A stretch of 64,000 bases of DNA from Symsagittifera roscoffensis (Eukaryota; Xenacoelomorpha; Acoela; Convolutidae): the NCBI RefSeq assembly GCF_963678635.1, contig NW_026971149.1, forward strand, positions 622,001-686,000, in the 5' to 3' direction. Of the stretch, positions 21,973 to 31,500 are shown piece after piece. Every line of letters starts with the position of its first letter. Positions within the stretch are counted from its first letter, which is position 1. A model generated the notes under the pieces. The model ran no database searches, was not told where the DNA came from, and saw nothing but the letters and a program-made list of their open reading frames with translations. The translations under genes and the position numbers were made by a program.

Positions 21973-23778
21973 TTAGTCGTCGGGGAAAAAACCGTGGGGG
22001 AAAATGTCGTGGATGAGATCGGAAGTTGTTAGTAGTTTAGCTAAGATGCGGATGATATTTTTAGTCTGAAGCAGTGGCCAAAGCAATTGAAGTGCCTTAA
22101 TAGTGGTTAGTTCTTCAGTGCCAACTGCAAACTCATAAGGTGTGTTTTGGATTAGATTATATAACTTGTGATTGAATTTAGTGTTGTGGATGAATTCTAA
22201 AATTGGGATTTCTATAGGTTGTACAAACTCGTGCGGGATAAGGAAGGGTCGGGATTCTTCGGCGTTGAAGGTCTTGGTAATGGGACAGAAGATGTACATT
22301 TGGGTTATGGGATCATAATTGCGAAGAATACCATGAAGGTTAGTATCTTTAATGCAATATGTGAAATTTAGGAAAAATGGTGAAGTGTATTTGGAATTAA
22401 TGAATTGAAAACGATGGTGTGGTTGTCTAGAGGGTGTGTGTAGGTCAAAGTGATTTTGGATGAAGCGATAATAACTATATGTGTGGGTTTGTTTAGTGCG
22501 CAACATAATATCGTGTGAGCAGTGTAAATCTCTTTCGTGTGGTGCAAGAAAATGAAAGGTTAGTGAAAATATTTGGAAGCGTTCTTTAAAGCTTTCGTAT
22601 GCTTGTGTGTCTGTTAGTGCTTCTGAAATAATGTGATCAAACTTTCGGTCGAAGATGTTTAGTGTAAATATATATGGTGTCTTGATGAAAAATTTCTCGG
22701 TAATTTGTGGATTAGCGAAGCGATCGTCGTCTAAGAATTGATCTTGGTTAGCTCTGATGATGTTGTGATCATAGTATTCGAGTGTATATTCGTTAGCTCT
22801 AGGTGCAGTGTGTATTTTTAGTGATTTTTTATATCCAACGTAAGTAAATTGTCTAGCGGTTAGTGGTGTAGTGAGTCGATATAGCATGTCCGTATTTCGC
22901 TCTATATCGATGTGAGTGTTAGATAAAGGTAAGCAAAGAGGGTTAGTAAAATGATAATATGAGGTCCAAGAGAGAGTGGGCATTAAAACGTATTCATCTA
23001 CAAAGTTGCGTGTTTCGTTAGTGTCGTGGGGGGTGTTTAAGGTGTATTGTGGGAATGAGGGTAAGGTGATGGCTAAAAATTCTTTTGTGTTAGTGTGCTT
23101 GGGGTGGTTGATGTATTCACGGGCTGTTCCTGGTTTTGCTGGGAAAGGATGGTTGGGGAACTTTCTTTTAAAAGTGCGGTAAGCTCTATTAGTGTTGAGT
23201 GAAGATTCAGTTGATGTGGATGATGGTGCTAATGATTCAGTATAATTTGAAGAGGGTGTAGGGGTAGGGGGGTTGGATGAATTTATAGTGGAGGAGATTT
23301 GGTTTATGGTTGGGGTATTAAGGTGGTAGGGTTGTTGTTGGAGGGTAATAAAATTATCTAGCTCTGGGGAGATTCGGGGGGTGTCTGGAGAATGAGATGA
23401 TTGGTCAGAATGGTATGAGGAGTAGGTTGGGGTAACTTGGGAAGCATAAGAGGGTGTGGGAGTAATGGGGTCAGGGTTATTGGATAATATGGGTTGAAAA
23501 GGGGGTTGAGAAAAATTAGAAGAGTTATGAAAATTATTGGATGGGGATGGTTCTGAGTCGGCAAATTCATCGGGGGTTTCAATATTCGGGTTATTGAGTT
23601 GTGAGATGGAATATAAAACTGAGATGTGTGAATTAGTGTCGGAATTCATGCCTGATGTTACATTACTAGATGGAAAATCGGGTGGCGGAAAAGCAAAAAG
23701 TGGTATTATTGGGAATGTAGAGGTAAGATTGGTTGGGTGGGAATTTGATCGGTGTAGTGATCCAAGTTGGCGGCTCAT
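21973..23778 (-). CDS. ORF3, 601-aa protein of unknown function
   Basis: The frame is intact from the ATG at 23778, which overlaps the env TGA as ATGA, to a TAA at 21973-21975. Residues 1 to about 200 are rich in Pro, Ser, Thr and Asn and probably disordered. From about 200 a basic patch (AYRTFKRKFPNHPFPAKPG) leads into a long globular-looking region with many aromatic residues, ending IHDIFPHGFFPDD. No signal peptide, membrane segment or catalytic motif is evident. Its place after env suggests an accessory or regulatory protein made from a spliced env-type RNA by re-initiation. It is present in P with one frameshift. It has no recognised family. A matrix, silencing-suppressor or host-interaction role would be a guess. 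Confidence 0.85.
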   Translation of the reverse strand: MSRQLGSLHRSNSHPTNLTSTFPIIPLFAFPPPDFPSSNVTSGMNSDTNSHISVLYSISQLNNPNIETPDEFADSEPSPSNNFHNSSNFSQPPFQPILSNNPDPITPTPSYASQVTPTYSSYHSDQSSHSPDTPRISPELDNFITLQQQPYHLNTPTINQISSTINSSNPPTPTPSSNYTESLAPSSTSTESSLNTNRAYRTFKRKFPNHPFPAKPGTAREYINHPKHTNTKEFLAITLPSFPQYTLNTPHDTNETRNFVDEYVLMPTLSWTSYYHFTNPLCLPLSNTHIDIERNTDMLYRLTTPLTARQFTYVGYKKSLKIHTAPRANEYTLEYYDHNIIRANQDQFLDDDRFANPQITEKFFIKTPYIFTLNIFDRKFDHIISEALTDTQAYESFKERFQIFSLTFHFLAPHERDLHCSHDIMLRTKQTHTYSYYRFIQNHFDLHTPSRQPHHRFQFINSKYTSPFFLNFTYCIKDTNLHGILRNYDPITQMYIFCPITKTFNAEESRPFLIPHEFVQPIEIPILEFIHNTKFNHKLYNLIQNTPYEFAVGTEELTTIKALQLLWPLLQTKNIIRILAKLLTTSDLIHDIFPHGFFPDD

Positions 23779-26392
23779 CGTGGGCTAAAAAAATGATTAT
23801 TTTGAGACTGAAAAGCGGTGGTATGGGGTTGTTCAATAATTTGTTCATAAGTATTATCATCTTGTGACTGGTGTGTCATTATATGTTGGATGGGACTTTG
23901 TGATGTGGTGAGTCGAAAATTTGGATTATGTGTGATGGCTAAATTTCGAAAATTCCGTGGGACTAGGGATAGTGGATGGTTATTTGGTAGGGGTGGTAAT
24001 TGTGGTGCCGTTGGCGTTATGTCTACATTGTTATGTTCTTCGTCGTATGTATTTTGTCGTGTTGCTATTTTTGTGTTATATTCTTTTATTTGTGCGTCTA
24101 AAAGAATTTTGTTTATAGATGTAGAAAAGATTCCAAAAAATCCTGCAAAGAGTATGCGTGCTACGCTTGCTTGTCTGTTTACTTGTGTGTGTATAGCACA
24201 TGTGTTGTAGATTCCTTTTAAAAGTGAGAAAAGAAATCCAATAAAGTTAAACATTGCGTATAAAATAAACAATTTTTCTAAGATGTAGTAGGGCCATCCT
24301 AGAAAATCGAGGATCTCATTTTTGAGTGTAACAAAGCTAAAAATGTTAATTGGTGATATATCTTGGGGACGGTATTTTTCACCGTTTAGATATATATAAT
24401 CTTTAATGTCCTTAAAATATCCGCTATAGTCTTGCGTGTAGATATCGGCAAATCCTGCGGTTTCTGCAAGTTTGCGTAAATTTTGGTCTATTGATTGTCT
24501 TTGTATAGTGTCCATTTGTGTTAATAATTCTTGGAATTGTTGTGTTCTAATGTGATGTTGAATATCTGATTTTGAATAGATTCCTATTGATTGTAAGTCT
24601 ATATTTGGGTTTCGAGCAATAGCGCGAATGCTTTCTGGTGAAAATTTTTTGAGTGATTGCATTAATGTGGGATATGGAGTGAGAAGATAATATTTATTTT
24701 CATCAGGGTTTAGTTGTACTACATTGTGGCTGTTTTCTGATCCACATGGGACTGCGGTATCCCAGAAATAGGTTCTTCGTGAAAGTGTATCCACGAAATG
24801 TACTTTATTCTTATAAAAGATAGGGATTCTTTTATAACATCGTTTATCTTCAAAAACGTATAGTGGTGATACTTTTTTAGTACAAGTATAAAACCATAAG
24901 ATGTTTCCTTCATAGTCTAAAAAATTTGATCTATTTCCAGATAATAAGTATCCTGCATAGGGTATTTTTAATACTGCTAGTGCAAGTGATTGTAATATTT
25001 GTGTTCGTTCTAATTCGCATAGTTGGTGTAGTGTTTCTAATTCGGAGAGTGACATTTCTTGAAAAATTCGGCTAATTGTATAATCTAGTTTCATATCTAA
25101 ATGAATATCATAGTGGATATTACCGAAATATGTAGTATTCATTAGTGATAATTCTTGTAAGCGTGTGCTTCTGGTGTCATGGGGTTTTAGATGTCCACCA
25201 GGTTGTCCGTTGCTTTTTTCAAAATTAACTGGTATATAGGATGTTCCTTCGTTTAGAGGATGACCTGTGGCATATGGGTCGATTTTACTTTTCCAGTGGT
25301 CATGTCGAATCCTTTTTCGTATTCAACTAATATCTCGGAGTATTGTGTTTTGTGAAGTGGGTTTCTGTATTTACATGCAAGTTCTGTTTCTTGATATATT
25401 TGAAAACGTGTCAATTTATTTTCTATATTGTCTATGTTTCTAAAATTAGAACTTAGTTTTCGTGATGGATGGACTTGTTCATATGGAATTGATTGTATAA
25501 AATATTTTTCGTGAAATTTTATCATACGAGCGTGTATTTTTGCTACTTGAAATGTTGTACATGTGTCTTCGGGGAACCAAACAATTGTTGCTTGTGTTCT
25601 CGTTGTAGGGTCGCAATAACCTTGATCATTTTTACAAGGTAATCGGATTCCTTGATAGATCATTGTATTATCTGATAAATCTCGTGTTAGTTGTATTTTT
25701 TCGAGTTGTATTTTCCAATCGAAAAACATTATTTCTTGGTATCCTTTATTTTTTGTGTCTGCTTTGCAGTTTGATGGGTCATTTATACCAATGTGTGGTA
25801 TCCAATGTTTATCGTGTAGGTCATAGGTTAATCGTCCGTGTGCGCCGTTATATGGGTATTTTTCGTCTAGTTTTATATGTCCTTGGTGTCTTTCAAGTTG
25901 TGATTGATGTACAGAGTCTGAAAAAACTTGAAAGTTAACTAACCTTCTTTCGGAGTTTTTATTTTGTGTGATATTTAGTCTAAGTAATTCATTTTTACAA
26001 TCGTCGGGATTGAGATGTAAAAGACGTTCTATATTACTCTGATAGAATGATTCATGGTCAAGTCGGTTTTTGTTTCCGTTCGAGACTTGTGAACAATGTA
26101 CTTTCTTTTCGGAAAATGTTGCTGTGAATTTATAACCTGTAACTGTTGTTGCTCGGGCTTTTGAATAGAGTGTTGCTATTACATCTGTGGTTTCTATAGC
26201 TTGTGGTTCTGTTTCACATTGTGATACTTGATTTATTGCATATTTATGTAGTGTTTTTTGTTCATTTTCTTCACAATCGTAATGTGTTACTAATAAATCT
26301 TGTGGTCCTGTACGAGGGGAAGGGTTTATGTTTTGATTTGAGATTACTAGAAAAAGGAGTTGGAGAAAAATTAATAATTTTAAAATATACAT
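23775..26392 (-). pseudogene. env: env-like glycoprotein gene with one frameshift (copy M)
   Basis: The gene starts at 26392 with a clear signal peptide (MYILKLLIFLQLLFLVIS). It continues as a Cys-containing ectodomain of several hundred residues, followed by a hydrophobic membrane segment (24207-24272), a second hydrophobic stretch (24110-24170) and a proline-rich tail ending SPR. Near 25291-25295 one base is missing relative to copy P, so the first frame stops at 25253 and the second runs to 23775. An envelope would act at the membrane in entry and fusion. Its layout is retrovirus-like. The ectodomain is not a typical insect-errantivirus F protein in appearance, and a glycoprotein captured from an RNA virus is possible but unproven. 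Confidence 0.87.
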
Positions 26393-27513
26393 GTGTATGA
26401 TAATCCTGAGTATGGGTTATAAAATGTAATGTAGCCAATTGTGTTTTTTGTATATCTGTCGTATTTGTATATTACTTCAGTGGTTATAAACGGTGGTGGT
26501 AGTGATTGAGCTGTTATGTTAGGTGGGTTTAATGGGTAGGGATGTTGGGTAATATTATTTAACTTAACTGTGATTTCAAACTTTAATTGTAAACTGTTTT
26601 GTTGGAGTATTTGAATATTGTGATCACGGATATCGTTGTGAATATCTTGGCGATATTGTAATCTATTAAGTGCCCAGTTATGAAGGCGGTTACTTTCTTG
26701 ATGTTGTCCAAATAATGGTGGAGGTGCTGTAAATGTATTCCAATCTAATCTTAAAGGAATATTTATTGATGATTGTTCTCGATATCTGGCGTCGAGATTA
26801 TTTGGAAAATTTAAGTTAAAAGGTGGTGGTGAAATCTGGCTTATTGATGGTGTTGATGGTAGTGATAATGTTTCTGGTAGTGATGAGGATGTTGTTGTAT
26901 CCGTAGAAATATCTATTGGGTCATTGACTAAATTTAATTCACCTTGTGTAAATGAATGTGTTGTCCAATATGGTAGTCGTGATGCTTGGTTTGGGGGGTT
27001 AAAGGGATTTTCACGTATTTGTTCAGATGTTGGTGTTGAACCTAAGTAATCTGATGGTAGGCTTGAGGTGCTACGTTGTGAAAGAAGCGTAGGGGTTTCT
27101 GGGAATATACCAATGGGGTTTTCTGGAGTGTTTTGTGATGGGGATTGAGGTATATCAAAATGAACTCGGGGAGTTTGAAAATTTCTGTTTCGTCGAGGAT
27201 GTATAATTTGTCTATTTATTTCGACTGTATTTTGGTTTTGACTAGGATTTCTTATTCTACTTAGTTCTTGTGGTAGTGTTGGGTATAGGTTATATGTTGG
27301 TTCGCTTAGAGGTGCTTGTCGTTGAACTGGTTCTAGTGGTTCTGATAAACGAGCGTGTCGTTCTTCAAAAGTGTATGGATTGTCTTGAAAAGAAATTCGT
27401 GTAGATGTTTGAGGATTTTGAGTAATTGAAGATGGTGTTGGGTTATCTTGGGATGATGTCGGTGAAGACTGACTTTGTGACTGTTGGGTAGCAATTTTTG
27501 ATGGTTTTTTGAA
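26380..27513 (-). CDS. ORF2, 377-codon P/S/T/Q-rich protein without ATG
   Basis: The frame opens right after tandem TAA codons (27519-27514) and stays open to TAA 26382-26380, with no usable in-frame ATG. The N-terminal two thirds is dominated by Ser, Pro, Thr and Gln. The C-terminal third is less biased (RLHNWALNRLQYRQDIH, then KFEITVKLNN). Its last 13 nt overlap the env start. The same frame is open in P and for 84 codons in the ancient copy D, again without ATG. Expression probably needs splicing to a start elsewhere, as in avian retroviruses whose env uses the gag start, or a non-AUG codon. Function unknown. Confidence 0.72.
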   Translation of the reverse strand, partial: FKKPSKIATQQSQSQSSPTSSQDNPTPSSITQNPQTSTRISFQDNPYTFEERHARLSEPLEPVQRQAPLSEPTYNLYPTLPQELSRIRNPSQNQNTVEINRQIIHPRRNRNFQTPRVHFDIPQSPSQNTPENPIGIFPETPTLLSQRSTSSLPSDYLGSTPTSEQIRENPFNPPNQASRLPYWTTHSFTQGELNLVNDPIDISTDTTTSSSLPETLSLPSTPSISQISPPPFNLNFPNNLDARYREQSSINIPLRLDWNTFTAPPPLFGQHQESNRLHNWALNRLQYRQDIHNDIRDHNIQILQQNSLQLKFEITVKLNNITQHPYPLNPPNITAQSLPPPFITTEVIYKYDRYTKNTIGYITFYNPYSGLSYTCIF

Positions 27514-27521
27514 TTATTACT

Positions 27522-27710
27522 TTAGTGAGAAATTTTGTGTTTATTATAATATTCTTCCAAAAAAAGAATTAGAAGGATTGTTGCTAGGGCAAATGTGAGG
27601 ATTGCTTTCTTTATACATTTACAGATGGTCAAAATGAGGGATGAGAAGAATGCTATGAAAATTTCAAACAATAAAAAAATATCAGTTCTACTGAAAATTG
27701 TTCGTATCAT
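27522..27710 (-). CDS. Small hydrophobic protein, 62 aa
   Basis: The start at 27710 overlaps the stop of the upstream hydrophobic ORF as ATGA. The protein has two hydrophobic stretches (IFLLFEIFIAFFSSLILTI and ILTFALATILLILFLEE) separated by a short CKCIKK loop, a hairpin-like double membrane span. It resembles viroporin or small accessory membrane proteins in form only. The P copy is broken by one missing T. A possible splice acceptor lies 24 nt upstream, which would make this the first AUG on a spliced RNA. Confidence 0.55.
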   Translation of the reverse strand: MIRTIFSRTDIFLLFEIFIAFFSSLILTICKCIKKAILTFALATILLILFLEEYYNKHKISH

Positions 27711-27937
27711 TTAGACAAGTTATATGAATCGTACCTGTGGATATAATCAAGGGTTTTGGAAAGTTGGAGGAATAGTTCGAGTAGAGTGTAGAAAATTAAA
27801 AAAATGTTACAAAAAATGATTAGGATTATTAGAAAAGATTCAAGTATATCAAAAAGAAATATTATAAAGGTTTCAAGTATTGTAAAAAAATGTTTAAAAT
27901 TTATGAATATTTGAGTAACTGATTGAGAGAAGAGCAT
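27707..27937 (-). CDS. Small hydrophobic protein, 76 aa
   Basis: The protein is strongly hydrophobic (for example FFTILETFIIFLFDILESF and FLIILIIFCNIFLIFYTLL) and should insert in membranes. It ends in TGA that overlaps the next ORF's ATG. A frame with the same MLxSQS start and Phe/Leu-rich body persists in element D at 55407-55607, while P is frameshifted. That persistence across diverged copies supports a real gene. It has no recognised family. Confidence 0.55.
   Translation of the reverse strand: MLFSQSVTQIFINFKHFFTILETFIIFLFDILESFLIILIIFCNIFLIFYTLLELFLQLSKTLDYIHRYDSYNLSK
27735..27736 (-). other. Candidate splice acceptor upstream of the 62-aa ORF
   Basis: In element orientation the sequence reads ATATCCACAG|GTACGATTC. 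P has TTCATAG|GTACGATTC and D has CTCTTCAG|GTATGATAT at the same place. The AG is kept while flanks drift, which is what a used acceptor would show. Confidence 0.4.
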
Positions 27938-28536
27938 TAAAGAAATGATCTCTTGGTCGAATATTTTTTGCTGTTTGAGGCGATTTTCTAGTGTGGTCGG
28001 ATTATTTATTAGTTTTTTGACAAGTGGGTTGAGTTTTGTAAAAAATTGTTGGGGGCAATTTTTATGGTGATCGGGAGGTCTTCTTTGTCTTTATTTTCAT
28101 TTGTCAAATGATCTGGGGTATTTTTGAGATTTTTATACTTTAGGCTAATTAAAATGTTCATTTTGTTACTTTAGGCTAAGTTAACAAATTTGTTTTGGGG
28201 GTATTCGTGGTCTGAGTTGGGGAAATATTGTTGATCTTTGGGTTATTAGATAAGGGAGGGGTACGGTATTATGGTGATATTTATTTTAGTTGTCAAGTTG
28301 GAGTGGTTTGCTTATTTTTGACCTGGAGGTCGTAAAGTTATAGTTATAGATGTGCCTGGAGTTCTATATTATTCGTCTAATTGGTCTTAGTTTGAGTTAG
28401 AGAAAGTGACGGATTGGATGAATCCTATTGGTCTATTTTGAACTAGAATTATTGCGTACTTGTCAGCATGTTATTTTGAAAAATGTAAATGAAAAATGTT
28501 TCGAAGGTTTCAAGATAGTGAAGTATAATGTTAAAA
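27938..28536 (-). other. pol to hydrophobic-ORF spacer (copy M)
   Basis: No gene seen. It contains the inverted motif GACCTGGAGGTC at 28320-28331 and two copies of the TTTAGGCTAA motif near 28140 and 28172, all shared with P and D. Confidence 0.6.
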
Positions 28537-31500
28537 TTACTTTTGAAATTCCACTTTCTTTAAAATTTTAGATTGGGGGATGAATATTTTATAGTTTTTA
28601 CGTGGTTGATTTCGGAGTCTTGTTGTTTTTCTATTTTCTGATTTGTCGATTTGTTCTTGGGGTATTATTTGTTCGGTCATTTTTCTATTTTTTCTTTGTT
28701 TTGGGGATTCTTTATGGTTTTGTGTATTGTTTTTGGTGGCGATTGGTTTTGTGTTTTGATTTTCGGTGGGGTTATCATTTTGTTCTGTGTTTTTCAGATG
28801 TGATTCATTTTGAATGATTTTTAATCCTGTGAAAGAATATAATTGAGTTAATTCGCGGAGTGCGTATTCTTTTGGGTAATAAGGTAATAGGTTGTTTCGG
28901 TGTTGAACGATTTCTTTTTTGTTTGAGTCGATAATTTTATATGTGACATCAGTGGGTCTTGCAATTATTTGGTATGGTCCTTTTCGAAGGGGTTGTAATT
29001 TTTTAGAAATTCCTTTTTGAGTATTAAAATTAGGTATTAAAACAAATGTTCCAATTTTTAATTCGGAGGCTGGTGTAAAACGTGAATTGATTTGTTCATT
29101 AATGTTTTGTCTTTGTAATAACTTTTTTGTTATTTTTTGATAAATTTCATTGTGTTTTTTATCTCTATTTAGAATCCATTCGGTGTGTGTACCGGAGGCT
29201 AGTTTAAGAATTTGTGGGTGATGAAAATGATCTTCATCGTGTGTATGCAAAGGTAGGTTAGAACAAATTGAGTCTTTATTTGGTTGACAATAACCTTGTG
29301 CGTTTTTATGAGAGTTTGCTGTAAACATTATTGGTTTGCGTGGCTTTTGGTTAAAAACCATTTCATATGGTGACATTCCTAGAGATGTCGTAATTTGTGA
29401 ATTATACGCTAAGGGAAATAATTTTACATCTGCTGACCATTCGGTATATTTTGTATCATTTCCGTTGATGATACATCTAAGATATTCTTGTAATGAACGG
29501 TTCATACCTTCGACTAAGCCGTTTGTCCAAGGTTCATGAGATGTACGTGGTTTGTGTTTAATGTTGTATAAATGACATAGTGTGATAATTTCATTATTTA
29601 TGAATTCTGTACCGTTGTCTGTGACTAAAATTTCTGGTAGTCCGAATTTTGCTATCCAGTGTTCATAGAGTGTTGTGTAAGCGTAATAAGCGTTACAATG
29701 TGGTACTGGGTTAAGTGCTACATAATGTGTAAATGCGTCAACAATTACCATAATGTAGGAGTTTCCTTCTGATGAGGGTGAAATTGGTCCTTTGGTATCA
29801 AATGAGATACGATGGTTGAAGTACAAGCTTTGTCCTTTAAAATCTTGTTTTTGTGCTATTTGTTTTTGATTTGGGTAAGGTTTATTTAGTTGACATACTA
29901 TACAATCATTGCATAGTACTTTTATCCAAATTGGTGCATTTGGGAAGTAAAAATTTTGTATAAAGTTTGAATATGTTTTTTCTGATCCAGAGTGTCCTTT
30001 AATATTTTGTGTATGTGAAATATTAAAAGCTATAAGAATCATACTTAAAGGGAGACATGGAACTGTAGATTCATTCAGGTTATACTCTAAAAGGTCTGTA
30101 TTTTCGTTAATTGTTGTGTTGTTAAATTTGCGAAAGTATCGGAGGAGTGTTTTGTTTCCTTGAATGGTTGAATCTGCTTTGATAGGTTTAGTTTTATATT
30201 TGTGCCATGATTTCAGTTGTCGAATTACTGGGTCAAGGTTTTGATATTGTTTCAGTGTTGAAATTGTAATTATTTCTGTTGGGGGGAGAAAAATGTTTTC
30301 GATTTCTAATTTAGATAAGGGTATTGTGTCAAGTGGGTCATGGAGGTCAAAAATTTGATTTATTGTGTATTTTGAATCATTTGTTTGTGGTCCTGATAAA
30401 TTTATTTTATCAGTTAAATCTTCTTTTTCAATTAGTGGAAAATGGTCTTTCTTAGGCGGGTGTTGTTTTGTTCGTTTTTGTTGGGTGTTATTTTTTATCC
30501 ATTGAGAATATGGGATTGGTTTGAAAGTTGATGTTCCAAGTAGATCAACTTCATAATGATTATTTTGACAATCTAAATAAAGTGGGAAATGTTGTAAATT
30601 ATTTATTTGTGATTGTTCAACGTCAGTTTTTACTGCATATTTGCATTCCAATCGGGGTGATGTTTCGTTTTCTGCAAGGTAGAATTTTATGTTTTTGGGT
30701 ATTTCAACTGTTGTTTTTCGTGTAAGTAATTCAGGTGGTGTATTTCGACTTAAGGTGTCTGGTAATGCAAGATTTTTTCCTGCGGTCCAAACTATATGTA
30801 AGTTTGGAAATTTCATTAGAATTAGTTGAAATCTGTAAACTCGGTGGTTTGGGTTAGATTTTTGTGTAAAGAGAAAGATGATTGGTTTATGGTCTGTGAA
30901 TAGAACTGTGGGATGTTTTGATCCAAGTATCAGAAATTCATATTCTGTTAGTGTATATATTATGGCTGTACATTCTCTCATTAGAGTTGAGAGTCGTAGC
31001 TCTGCTTGAGTGAATAATCGAGAATTTGCTGATATGAGGTTCATTTTATTTGTACCATTATGTGATTGCAATAGTGCTGCACCGATGCCAAAGTTCGAAG
31101 CATCGCACATTGCATAAAATGGTTGATTTGAATCTGGAATTGTGTTTGAAATTTGTTCAGTTAAAAGTTTCTTTATTTCTTCAAATCGTGTTTGATGTTC
31201 TGTGTTCCATTCAAAATTATTTTGTTGTCTAAGGATGTTATAAAATGGTCGTAGATATAACTGCATTTTATAAACATATTTACTTAAAAAGTTTAACATT
31301 CCAAGAAATTCTTGGATTTTCTTTTTATTTGTTGGTGGTTGAAGTTTTTGAATAGCGTCAATGCGTGATTTCAATGGAGTGATTGTTTTTCTTTCTATAT
31401 TATGTCCTAAGAATTTAACTCTTGTCAAAAAGAAGTGTGATTTATCGGGGGCGGCCTTCAGATTTTCGTTCTGAAGTATTTGGTGATATTTTTCTAAAAC

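Noticed and set aside
28537-29100. Chromodomain at the integrase C-terminus
   Set aside because: The tail after the GPY/F module is Lys/Asn/Gln-rich without the aromatic cage pattern of a chromodomain.
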